Shown piece by piece: positions 1 through 10,298 of a DNA stretch of 64,000 nt; position 1 is the first letter of the stretch, and each line of letters opens with the position of its first letter. The position numbers and the translations under genes are program-made. Origin of the DNA: Nematostella vectensis (lineage: Eukaryota; Cnidaria; Anthozoa; Actiniaria; Edwardsiidae); NCBI RefSeq assembly GCF_932526225.1, contig NC_064037.1:16368601-16432600 (forward strand), in the 5' to 3' direction. The notes under the pieces were generated by a model. The model searched no databases, had not been told where the DNA came from, and saw only the letters and a program-made list of their open reading frames with translations.

Positions 1-2972
1 GGCCACGTCAAGTGCAGAGTTCCGAAAATTTCGGAAAAGCAGAGCCGTTGATTAACTTTGATCATTTCAAAGTGGAAAATAATGTTCTGTAAAAAAGGAA
101 ATATCTGCGAGCTTCTTGTAAGCGGTTTTCTACGGCAACAGCGACAAAGCGAAGAATGAACTATGCAATTTCCTAAGGGGGGGGGGATTTAATTTCGGCT
201 GTGCCAAACGTTCCGCCCTATTTTGAGATGTACACAGAGGGGAGCAACACGCCATATCCACTCCAAGCCAGCCAATCATCGAAGATGATTCACCACTACC
301 AAGACCCTCAAGAACCGACGAACAGCCCCTCTACAGAAATATAACTGATATATATACACTGGATAAAAACTCGGAAGCCAGCCATCTACAACCATAAACC
401 TACAGGCCCTAATAGAACGGCAAAAGGAACCCTACGAGTCTCCTGTACCACACAGCATATCCACACCAATAAAAACAGTCCTTCTACAGAAGTACATCCC
501 CGATGCATCGACAACAAGCCACCATCTCCAGCTATAGGCATACCGGCCTCAACAATGACCGTAGAAAAACTTCCACCAGACTCCTACGTAACACACGCTA
601 CTGCCCTGAATATCCTCACCTGGCTCCTCACCAACACTCTATCCTCTCAGCGTATGCCACCCCTTCATCCTATCTAGCACAGAACACTTCCAAAATATTC
701 CCGTACAATAATATAGCCATTCGTTTTATTCATCCGCCATATTTTGCCAATTTTGTAAACCAAACCGCAACCAATTTAATCAATACCCGGATGTACAATA
801 ACCGGAACCGGAAACAGCGATATCTATTTTCATCTAATACTCGTATAACCACGAGCGCAATCCCCTCATTATCTAGCACAGAACACTTCCAAAATATTCC
901 CGTACAATAATATAGTCATTCGTTGTATTCATCCGCCATATGTTGCCAATTTTGTAAACCAAACCGCAACCAATTTAATAAATACCCGGATGTACAATAA
1001 CCAGAACCGGAAACAGCGATATCTATTTTCATCTAATACTCGTATAACCACGAGCGCAATCCCCTCATAACCCCTCACTTCGCTACATACGGAATACCTA
1101 CAAGACAGGCAATCTAAGCTCCGCGAATACACATCTCGGGTATGTACACCCTCCTTCCCACACATCCTGCATACTAGCTACCACATCAAGACACCCGTAT
1201 TCTCTCCCCTTCCCGCTACATGCATAAGTTCCCACACTTATTTATCATTTAGTCCACCACATACAGCCACTAGCCAGGACCACCACATGCACCATTTTGT
1301 CCACTACACACTTCCCCCTCCTAGCTTAGCCTTATCCACTTTTTTTCTCTTTACCTCATTCCCCTGCGCGCTACTTTTTACTTTTCAGACCAAGCCATGT
1401 ACTCAGGCGGAGCCAGGCGCTACACAGGTTTGGCCATTGCATGCACCACGCTTCACTAGAGGCATTACTAACGAGCGTGTAGGGGCGGGTGATGAAGGCC
1501 TTATCATTCGAAACACGCTTCATATACGAATCGTCTCCCTAGTTTTTCCCCCTTTTTACCCCCACCATCATCGCCGCTTTTCCCCTAACTTTCCCCTAAG
1601 TCTACCCGCTTTATTCTCCAGGTTCGTATATGACCAACCAATAGACCTCGCCCCCTGATGAGAAGTCTTGGTTGGCGTTATATGCCTTTAGTTCTACATT
1701 TCGCAGAGCTCTTTAAAATGACCTACACACTTTTGTCTTATTGGTTTATTTTGTTATGTTTATTTTGCATATACATGCCGGTTGTTTTCTTCATGCCTTT
1801 GCCTTTTCCCCTTATCTCTTACCACCGATTATCGCTTCATCCTTCCTGTCTTGTTAACGTTTCAGCGTCATCTCCACTCTCACCGCGCTCCCTTTGTCGC
1901 CTCCCGCGCCCCTACTTCCTCTTCTTCTCGCCGTTTTACTAGCATCATTTTCCATTGTCCGCAATACTCCCTTTCACCGCTACAGTAATTTTTATTTTTT
2001 CTCGGCGTTTTCGCAACACTCATTCAATCTCTATTATTATTTAATTTCGCCTGTCAATCATACCACTTACACACTTGATTAGATACATACCTCCACACAT
2101 ACCTCACCCTCTCCATTACCGCTCACCATTTCCTCTCTACAATCTAAACACTTTTCTTTCTCTTATCCTACATATTACTTTCCTACCCTACACACAACAC
2201 ACTTTCTCAAAAACACTACACAGTCTCGTCACAATATCCCTGCTCATCATTCTGTTCACACTCACATTATCCCCCTTCATCAGATTTCACTAATGCCGCC
2301 ATCACCTCTTCACATCCGCTACACAACACTCGCCACAATTTACCGATTTTAACTGTTTCAATCTCCACCTAATACCATATTTACTAACTACCTTCTCCAC
2401 TCAACAAAAAAAAACCCTTTATTCATAACTCTCATGTCGTTTTATTATCAATCCCATCTCTTATAACAACCTTAACTCGTCGTCTCATAATCCATAATCT
2501 TAACCACCCGAACATAACCTGATAACCCTATCACCCCTTCCCCTTCCTTCACACTGCAACTTCACAAACATAAACTAAGTTTCACCATTCGCTACACAAC
2601 CACCTCTCCACCTACTTATCTCAACCTATCACCATCTTCATCTTCTATCACCGCCTATATACTACAATACCACACTCACTCACTCTCTCATAACGATATA
2701 TTATCACCCACATTTACACCATAATCTCACAAATTTTAAATCGACCTCCGCAACACTACCATTTTAACACACACAGACCCATCACGCTAAATTATAAGCC
2801 TTATCTACTCCACATCCCCCTCACCACCACTCTTACCTATACACCGTACCAATTTTTTCCCCACCAACACAGCCATTAGCCATCTCTCTACCACACCATA
2901 TTATTATTATTTTTTTCTTTTTCACCTACCAACCACACTACCACAACCTATTCTATAGTCCCACTTTATCTT
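1..2972. other. G-poor repeat-like region without a recognisable gene
   Basis: No coding region here could be tied to a family. Open frames are short and their translations look low-complexity. From about 1790 onward the plus strand is strikingly poor in G; for example 2101-2160 has a single G in 60 bases. The part from about 2655 recurs downstream of the non-LTR element at 55029, so at least the right side is dispersed repeat. I see no terminal structure that names the repeat. Confidence 0.5.
671..1068. repeat. Two-copy direct tandem repeat, period about 199 bp
   Basis: The block starting TATCTAGCACAGAACACTTC at 671 starts again at 870 and runs to about 1068 with only a few substitutions, for example around 714-722 versus 913-921. 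This is a recent local duplication inside unassigned sequence. Confidence 0.85.
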
Positions 2973-3400
2973 TTCACCACCCTCCACCACCTACTAGTCT
3001 AACCTATCCACCTTTTCACCGTAATTACATTACTACCATCTCCACTCTACATTACCTTATTAGCCATCCTTCACCATCACCCTCCAACATCACCATACCA
3101 TATGATCACACCCACCTCACTACCACACCACTTTAGGCCCCTACGTCTTGGTACGAATACCCGACCCAAACCAAAAAATTTATCTCTTCACCACCCTCCA
3201 CCACCTACTAGTCTAACCTATCCACCTCTTCACCGTAATTACATTACTACCATCTCCACTCTGCATTGCCTTACTAGCCATCCTTCACCATCACCCTCCA
3301 ACATTACCATACCATATGATCACACCCACCTCACTACCACACCACTTTAGGCCCCTACGTCTTGGTACGAATACCCGATCCAAACCAAAAAGCGAGGTAA
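2655..3400. repeat. Dispersed G-poor repeat, second copy at 55029-55545
   Basis: The stretch from TATACTACAATAC (2655) onward matches 55029 onward almost base for base over several hundred bases, including the block ending with GGTACGAATACCCGA. Within this copy the last 214 bp are tandemly doubled (2973-3186 and 3187-3400). In both places the repeat ends next to CCAAACCAAAAA. The class is unknown: I see no transposase or RT frame and no clear tRNA-like promoter. Confidence 0.75.
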
Positions 3401-3636
3401 AACAAAGTTGCCCTCTGCTGTGGACTAGTTGTACAGCCCCTCCTCTTCTGATTTCGAGCACCTGATTTCTTTTGTAGGGGGTTACACCACAGATGGGTCC
3501 CCCAGATGACATTCGTTTTCACCTTCCCCCTAAGAACCTGTCTAGGCTAAAAATAGGTTCTTATTACCAGTTTATGTTTGTATTCTTAATACCGCAAAAA
3601 TCTCAAAATACTAAAATTTACCGATTTCATTAACAG

Positions 3637-5763
3637 GGCGGACACTACCAGGCCACCTTTTCCGACCTTTGTTTGGTAGTGTTGTGCCCAACCCTTGCTG
3701 CAGACCCAGAAGTAAGGGCCACTATTGACTTAAGCAATGGTAAGTCTAGTACATTTAAAAAACATTCTTGAATTCAGAATATCTATTAAACCCTGTCGAT
3801 TTTCTGAGCTCGATGGATAACGTGGATATCGTAGAACGGTCACGAAGTGAAAGTAGTGAGGGTTGGCTTAAATATATAACTCATGTACATTTTTACTTAT
3901 TTTACTTGTTTTTTTTACTGTTACCCAGGATCGCATACAAGCTGCTGTAGCAGAGGCTGAGGCGAGATTGGCCCTTACAACGAACGAAGCGGTAAGTAAC
4001 TTATTGCGAACACATTTGTGCTAGTGATGTTGTTAGCAAGCCAGTCTAAGGTATTCGATTATTTTTCCGTCGTTGGCCCTTAGTCTTACAGACAAAACAA
4101 AACTTAATTATCTACCGTTGCGTAACCTGTGACTTAAAATCGAGTTTATGACAAGGATTTCAAACTGTAGATTTTTAAAATTTTACAAAATTTGACCTGC
4201 TTTTTTGTTATCGTTCACAGGACAGAGAAAGACAGCTGGAAATGGAAAGAAGAGAGAACGAAGCGGTAAGTAACTTGTTGCGGACACATTTGCGCTAATG
4301 AGGTTGTTAGCAATCCAGTCTAAGGTATGCGATTATTTTCTGTCTGATAGAACAGTTAGAGTAGAGTCATCTTTCGAAGTGAGATATTATGGGCCTAATC
4401 GCACTAGGAGGACAAAGTTTGTCTGGCCGGGACAAACAGCCAACCAAATTTTGTCCTGGCCGATCGATTGGCTTGTAAATCGCATTCGCACTAGAGGTCA
4501 AACGAAAAGCCGAACGCGACACAAACGTCAATCAAAATTAGAGTTGCAGAGTTCGTTTACGTTTGATCACAATGCTTCCTTCGAATATTTTTGCACAACT
4601 TATCGTCTTACTGGTAGTAAATTCATTCTATGAATATCAAAAACAACACATTCTGCTCAAGACAAGCTGGGTGTTAATTGAAAAACCTGTCAGATTTGAC
4701 GATTGGCCAAGTTCCGGCCGCCTCAAGATGTGTTCGCAACCTGTCAACTCTCCCGCATTAGGCGGGAGTCTCAAGATTTTGGACCCCTTCTCCCGCTCTC
4801 CCAAACAAGAAAAAAAATGTTCCTACCAGCTGCTATTTATACAAACAAAATCCAAATCCGTTCCCCTGTATATTTTATTCAAGTGTATTAAGCTATGTGT
4901 ATGTGTAGGATCGCCTTTTGAATATTTCACGCTAGTGATGACTGAAATAGAAACTTAGCCTAAATGCTAAATAGCGCAAAAATCGCTCTATAAACCCTAG
5001 CCCCAAATTTTACGCTCGCTCTAACGCTCTTATCCAAGAAAAATATATTACGAAATTGGGCGTCACGCAAGTCAGTTCGCCGAGCGGTTTTTACGGCATG
5101 ACGTCATAGGAGAAGCTCCCTGGCAGCATTTGTAGAAGGTCGATGCATTTTAACTCGATTTGTTTTCGGCACCAACATCAGACCAAGAACATGTAAGGAT
5201 TAAAAGTTAAAATTGAAACTATTTATGATTTTTGTCTACATTTTAGGACCTACAACACCTCGTCGGTGCTGAAGGCGAAGGGGACATTAGAGTCCGTCTC
5301 CGTGGAAGGGACACCACCTTCCAAAGACGTTTCACTGCTTCGGATACAAACGAGGTGATAACAACAATTAAACCAAGTTCAATCGCATTCTTAGAATAAT
5401 TTAATTATATAGATTCCACAGTTAGTTATGGATTCGAAATTTCAATTATGAATTAAATAATTTGGACACGAGTTATCAGAATCAATGAACTCAATCATTG
5501 CACGTGTATCATTTTTCAAATTGAAAAAGATGTCTCCACAGCATTCTGTCTCCACTGTACTGATATAGGGAGGGTATTGTTAAACCACAAACTAATTGGA
5601 ATTGTTTTATCTGCAGCTCTTGTATCAAGTGGCCATTGCCAACCTGCGCGAGAGAAATATCGGAAATATCACCATCCGAAATGCCAGTGGACGGATAATG
5701 GAAAGAAATGACGATCCCATTGACGTTGTAGACGCAACGACACTAATGGTCTTTCATGACTAG
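3637..5763 (+). CDS. 3' part of a gene with a C-terminal ubiquitin/UBX-like domain (5 exons seen)
   Basis: Five phase-0 exons join in one frame to a stop: 3637-3711, 3929-3991, 4221-4265, 5247-5354 and 5617-5763, giving the last about 144 residues. The second and third exons encode short charged helical segments rich in E, R and A. The last two encode a likely beta-grasp fold: strands around DIRVRLRG and TTFQRRFTASDT, a helix around NELLYQVAIANLRER, and a final strand TLMVFHD at the very C-terminus. That order resembles UBX and ubiquitin-like domains, but I do not recognise the parent family. Upstream exons were not found; 3477-3540 is a weak candidate. The splice donors after 3991 and 4265, with the intron sequence behind them, are duplicates of each other. 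Confidence 0.6.
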
Positions 5764-5846
5764 GGTGAGATAAAAGGATTAAATGGATGGGATCCTGGTC
5801 ACGAAAGACCATTAGTGTTTATGTTTCAACAACGTCGATGGGATCA
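5714..5846. repeat. Inverted repeat across the stop codon of the UBX-like gene
   Basis: The left arm, about 5714-5768, covers the last coding codons and the stop. The right arm, about 5790-5846, is its reverse complement with scattered mismatches. Matching blocks include GATCCCAT, GACGTTGT and ACACTAATGGTCTTTC. Read on the minus strand, the right arm encodes a diverged version of the same C-terminal peptide. The transcript could form a hairpin of about 50 bp spanning the stop. Confidence 0.8.
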
Positions 5847-7713
5847 TATAGTACATACGCTGCTATTATCATAAGCCCATCATATTGCCAAATATCGATA
5901 TTTTTCAACAATATTTTCCGTCCATCTCTTGTCTGCTTGTCACCTAGACTATTCTAAAGCGAACGTGGAATGTATAAGTTAATAATTATCTATTTTGATA
6001 CAGAAGAAAAGGAGAAACGATTTCATTGATCTAATAAATGTACAAACAGTACATAGCATGTGGAACTTGCTTATTGAAATTGTTTTTTATTGATTGAAAG
6101 TATTTACCGTTTTACAGTTTTCGTATAGCAAAATTGTTACAATAACATTTGATAATTTTGAATAATTGAGGAATTTTCTGAAATGAAACTGATTGAAAAA
6201 TATAAAAGTTATGGTGGAGTGTTCTTGCCGTAGCTCTATTTATGCTGCCATATTCTATGATGTTATAGCCGTGAATCGTTTTCTAAAAAAAGAGAAAATA
6301 GAACATTCATCAATATCAATGGCCAGATGCTGTTGTTTTTGTAAATGGTCTAAAAGAGTCTGGGGCGAGCTCGCGGGAGACCTGTGATATTCTAAAACGT
6401 TAGGGACTAGGCTCCATTTCCAAGATGGCTGCCAGCAAAATCGTAGTAAACACGAATTCCTGCAAGTTTACGTGGAAATTATCGACTTACAAAGCTCTAG
6501 AGCGATATAAAAGCGAAAATATAATTAAAGCGGACTCCCAGATATGCCTTTAAAACAGGATTGACTGATATGAAAACAAAAACCATCTCTTCTTTTCTTT
6601 GTTCAATTGCAAATGGGAAGGGGAGGGGGGGCTAGAAATTGTTAGTTGAGGGTGCACAGGGAGCCCTACCCGATCATGATGACAAACTAAAACTATTATT
6701 TGGACTTATTTGATTTTCTTTGTGTTTTGTTTGCGAAAATTCATTAATTCAGGGCCAATCACGAACAAACTCTCCCCCACTCTATAGAAGACGCCTATTC
6801 TCGTCAGTTTGCTCATTCACTTGCACGCATGGATTTCGATGCTAGTTACGACAACGCTTAAACCTTAGAACATAACTTCAAAAATATTTCCAGTATGAAA
6901 GATTACCATGCCGTCTCGACACAGGGGAGCACAGCGAAATGTGTTTCTAAACGCGCGATTTACGAAAATAAACCGCTTTGTTATGCAACGAGTCATATGT
7001 ATTTGTTTTGTAAGGGGTGTCATCTCACGCGCTGTCGGGGGTGGGTGTAGGGATCGGATTATGAAGGGTATTGTCTCTGTCGGTCTCAGTTCGTATACCG
7101 ATTGCTTACCCACAGAACGGTTTAACAAAGTTGTTCGAGACTGGAACTAGGAAAAGCTTATCTAGATTACCAGAGCATCCGTCTCGGCATTCTGGCTGAG
7201 TGTCACTAGAAGAGAAAAGTCTGGAGGCTCTGGTACCCTCGTCCATAGCCTGAGTATCAGGCCCTCCCCCCTTACCCACTAAAAAAAGCCTAAAAGGCTA
7301 CGTCCAGCTCGTCGCGACGACATTTTGGATGAGCATCACTGGGCTAGAGAAGTTTGGAGGGTCTGGTACCCAGGGTAGGAAAGGCTATTCGCCCGCCCAG
7401 AGCCTCCTCGCATTTATTTTGGCTGAGCGCATAACGAAAGAATTCAGGAGGCTATGGTACCCAGGGTAGTCTGTTCACTTCACCACCAATGACAAAAATG
7501 ACATGTTATTGACGGTAACGCAACGGCCTTTTGTTCGTTAGGCGTTTACGCAAAATTATCACCAATCACAGAGTGTTTGTAATTGGAGAAACACCATTTC
7601 TTATCATATAGAAGCACGTGCCTAATAATACATAGTTAGGGCTATAGTCGCTTTCTTCGATTTCATCGCAGCTTCATCACATTGTTTAGCTTTGCTCCAA
7701 AAACAAATCTTCA
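5847..7713. other. Intergenic region with three degenerate repeat copies
   Basis: No gene was recognised. Between about 7185 and 7475 there are three imperfect copies of a unit containing TTTTGGCTGAGC followed by GGCTCTGGTACCC (around 7190, 7320 and 7418). This is probably an old dispersed repeat. The rest is ordinary AT-rich sequence with short chance frames. Confidence 0.4.
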
Positions 7714-7755
7714 ATGGACCCTGATGTCCGAACGTTATTAAGGAATATAGGGAAT

Positions 7756-7947
7756 TGTAGTAGAAGGTATGCCTCTAAACTGAGGCTTTAATCAACATAA
7801 ATCTACAGCTTGTAAAACTAAACCGAAAACTAAGCAAGATGGCTGCCCCTAGAGATTCTATGGGGTAAAACCGCTGTACAACAATAAACATAACACAGGC
7901 AGCCCAACACGTAATGTTCAAGGTTCTTAACATACATAAATACTACA
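7756..7947 (-). repeat. 3' LTR of the Gypsy element
   Basis: 192 bp, matching 11647-11838 base for base as far as I can read. In element orientation it is preceded by a purine-rich tract (reverse complement of 7948-7958), a suitable plus-strand primer. Confidence 0.93.
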
Positions 7948-8060
7948 TTCACCCCTCTGTTAGAGGTTAAGTCTGAGCACGGGGGCATTCAATGTTCAAG
8001 GTTCTTAACGTAACATAAATACTACATTCACCCCTCGGTTAGAGGTTAGAGGTTAAGTCT
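7948..8060 (-). repeat. Duplicated polypurine tract plus LTR start at the element's 3' end
   Basis: The plus-strand segment at about 7988-8045 repeats the LTR end (AATGTTCAAGGTTCTTAACG, then ATAAATACTACA) followed by the same TTCACCCCTC tract that lies beside the true LTR at 7948. In element orientation this is an extra polypurine tract with about 40 bases of LTR start lying just upstream of the real one. It probably arose by mispriming or slippage in an earlier reverse-transcription cycle. Confidence 0.7.
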
Positions 8061-10298
8061 GTCCACCGGACGTCGGGTCCTCTCCGAACGTCGCAAAGGA
8101 GGCTGCCCATCAAGACCTGTACTGACCTGTGGCACTTCTTCGCCCACACCTATCTCCACTTCTATCTCCGAGGAAGGTGGGGAACTACCAGTAGCAGGGT
8201 GATGCTCACCTGGAACAGTAGGCTTAACTTGAGGGAGTGGGTACATTATTGGTACTTCACCTTTGGGGGCAAGATGCTTGGTAGAGACTGTTGTTTCTCG
8301 GCCATCTGGATAGCGCACATGGGCGTAGTGAGGATTCGCCTGAAGCAATTCCACCTCATCAACTAACGGATCTGTCTTGCTTGCACGGACGTGACGCTTG
8401 AGTAGGACCGGTCCAGGCTCACTCATCCATGTTGGGATGGAAGATCCGGAAGAGGATCGCCTGGGAAAACCGAAGAATCGCTCATGGGGTGTCTCATTGG
8501 TAGCCGTGCACAACAGAGAACGAATGGAGTGTAGAACATCAGGGAGGACTTCTTGCCAGCGCTTTACTGGCAGATTCTTAGACTTCAGGGATGCTGAAAT
8601 TGCCTTCCATACCACTCCATTATACCTCTCCACTTGCCCATTGCCTTCGGGATTGTAAGCAGTTGTCCTGCTTGTGGCTACCCCTTTTTCATTCAGGAAG
8701 TCTCGCAGTTCCTGGCTGATCAAGGAGGAGCCCCTGTCCGAATGTACATAGGCTGGCATACCGAACATCGTAAACAAGGAGGTAAGACACTTGATCACTG
8801 TTGGTGTAGACACATCAGGACAAGGGAAGACAAAAGGGAATCTTGAATATTCATCAACCACATTGAGGAAGAACTTGTTGCCATTGTTACTTGGCAAGGG
8901 GCCCTTGAAATCAATGTTTATCCTCTCGAAAGGTTTAGTAGCCTTAATGAGAGGAACTTTGGGAGGTTGATGAAACTGTGGTTTGCATTCACAACAAACT
9001 GGACACTTACTTGTCATGCTCTTGATCTCCTCAAGGGAATAAGGGAGGTTCTTGGTGCGTACGAAGTGGTTGAGTCGGGTGACCCCTGAATGACAGAGTG
9101 ACTCGTGGAGCTGGTAGAGGGGATCTTCACTCAACGTGGCGCAAGTAGCTCTGGACAGAGTGTCGGGTGGAATGTTCTCTTTACCAGGACGGTAAATGAT
9201 ATCGAAACTATAGCAGGAGAGTTCGATCTTCCACCGCATGATCTTATCATTCTTGATCTTCCCTTTGTGGCACTGGTCAAACATGTAAGATACTGATTTC
9301 TGGTCTGTTTTAAGAGTGAAGTGCCTCCCTGTTAGGAAGTGCCTCCAGTGTCGGACAGCTTCTACAATCGCTTGTGCCTCTTTCTCAACTGAGGCGTGCT
9401 TGAGCTCGCTGCCCTGTAAGGCTCTTGAGAAGAATGCAACTGGCCTCCCATTTTGGCTGAGAGTGGCAGCTAATGCCACATCTGAAGCATCTGTCTCAAC
9501 TTCAAATGGAATGCTTTCATCGATTGCACTAACAAAAGCTTCCTCCACCGTCTTCTTGATACTCTCAAAGGCCGCGACAGCGGGCTCGGGTAATGGAAAA
9601 ACCTTGCAGGAGGTTATTTGCTTGATTCGATCCGAGTATGCGGGTATCCATTGTGAGTAGTAGGAAAACAATCCGAGGCATCTGTTCAGAGACTTTGAGT
9701 CACTTGGAACGGGTAGCTCTCGCAAAGGGCGTAGACGTTCTGGGTCTGGACTGATATTCCCTTCCTCAACCACATATCCAAGGATAGGAAGACGCCTGGT
9801 GGAGTAGATGCTCTTGTCGTTGTTATAGCAGATGTTCTTGCGCTTAGCAGCTTCAAGGAAACTCTGAAGGTTGGAATCATGCTCTTCTTGGTCTTTCCCA
9901 CAGATTGTGATGTTGTCGAGATAAGGGAAGACCGCTTTGAGATTGTTCTCTTCCACAAACTTAGTCATCTCTCTCTGGAAGCAGGCCACCCCGTTGGTGA
10001 CGCCGAATGGGAGTCGGCTAAACTGATACAGGTTACCTCTAGCTTCGAATGCTGTGTACGGTTTATCCTCATCTTTGAGAGGGATCTGATGATAAGCACT
10101 GCGTAGATCAATAGTGCTGAAGATTTTGTACTGGGCGATCTGGTTAACCAAGTCGGTTATTCGTGGTAATGGGAATGCGTCGAGGAGGGTAAACCTGTTG
10201 ATGGTCTGTGAGTAATCAATTACTAGCCTCTTCTTGTGATTCTCATCCTTGGTTACTACAACTTGTGCTCGCCATGGAGAGCGACTGGGCTCAATGAT
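8046..10298 (-). CDS. Gypsy Pol: reverse transcriptase, RNase H, integrase
   Basis: This frame continues in phase from the Gag-protease frame after a TGA at 10299-10301, giving about 750 codons. Order: RT with RSPWRAQVVVTKD near the start, LPFGVTNG and the active-site box YLDN where YxDD is usual; RNase H starting VETDASDVALAATLSQ; an HHCC zinc region (HESLCHSG to CPVCC); and the DDE integrase core (NIDFKGPL, HSDRGSS, NPEGNGQVERYNG). It ends with a short basic tail and no obvious chromodomain. The first ATG in the frame is at 10151, but the RT fold clearly begins upstream, so Pol needs either readthrough or another way to be expressed. Confidence 0.9.
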   Translation of the reverse strand: MIEPSRSPWRAQVVVTKDENHKKRLVIDYSQTINRFTLLDAFPLPRITDLVNQIAQYKIFSTIDLRSAYHQIPLKDEDKPYTAFEARGNLYQFSRLPFGVTNGVACFQREMTKFVEENNLKAVFPYLDNITICGKDQEEHDSNLQSFLEAAKRKNICYNNDKSIYSTRRLPILGYVVEEGNISPDPERLRPLRELPVPSDSKSLNRCLGLFSYYSQWIPAYSDRIKQITSCKVFPLPEPAVAAFESIKKTVEEAFVSAIDESIPFEVETDASDVALAATLSQNGRPVAFFSRALQGSELKHASVEKEAQAIVEAVRHWRHFLTGRHFTLKTDQKSVSYMFDQCHKGKIKNDKIMRWKIELSCYSFDIIYRPGKENIPPDTLSRATCATLSEDPLYQLHESLCHSGVTRLNHFVRTKNLPYSLEEIKSMTSKCPVCCECKPQFHQPPKVPLIKATKPFERINIDFKGPLPSNNGNKFFLNVVDEYSRFPFVFPCPDVSTPTVIKCLTSLFTMFGMPAYVHSDRGSSLISQELRDFLNEKGVATSRTTAYNPEGNGQVERYNGVVWKAISASLKSKNLPVKRWQEVLPDVLHSIRSLLCTATNETPHERFFGFPRRSSSGSSIPTWMSEPGPVLLKRHVRASKTDPLVDEVELLQANPHYAHVRYPDGRETTVSTKHLAPKGEVPIMYPLPQVKPTVPGEHHPATGSSPPSSEIEVEIGVGEEVPQVSTGLDGQPPLRRSERTRRPVDRLNL

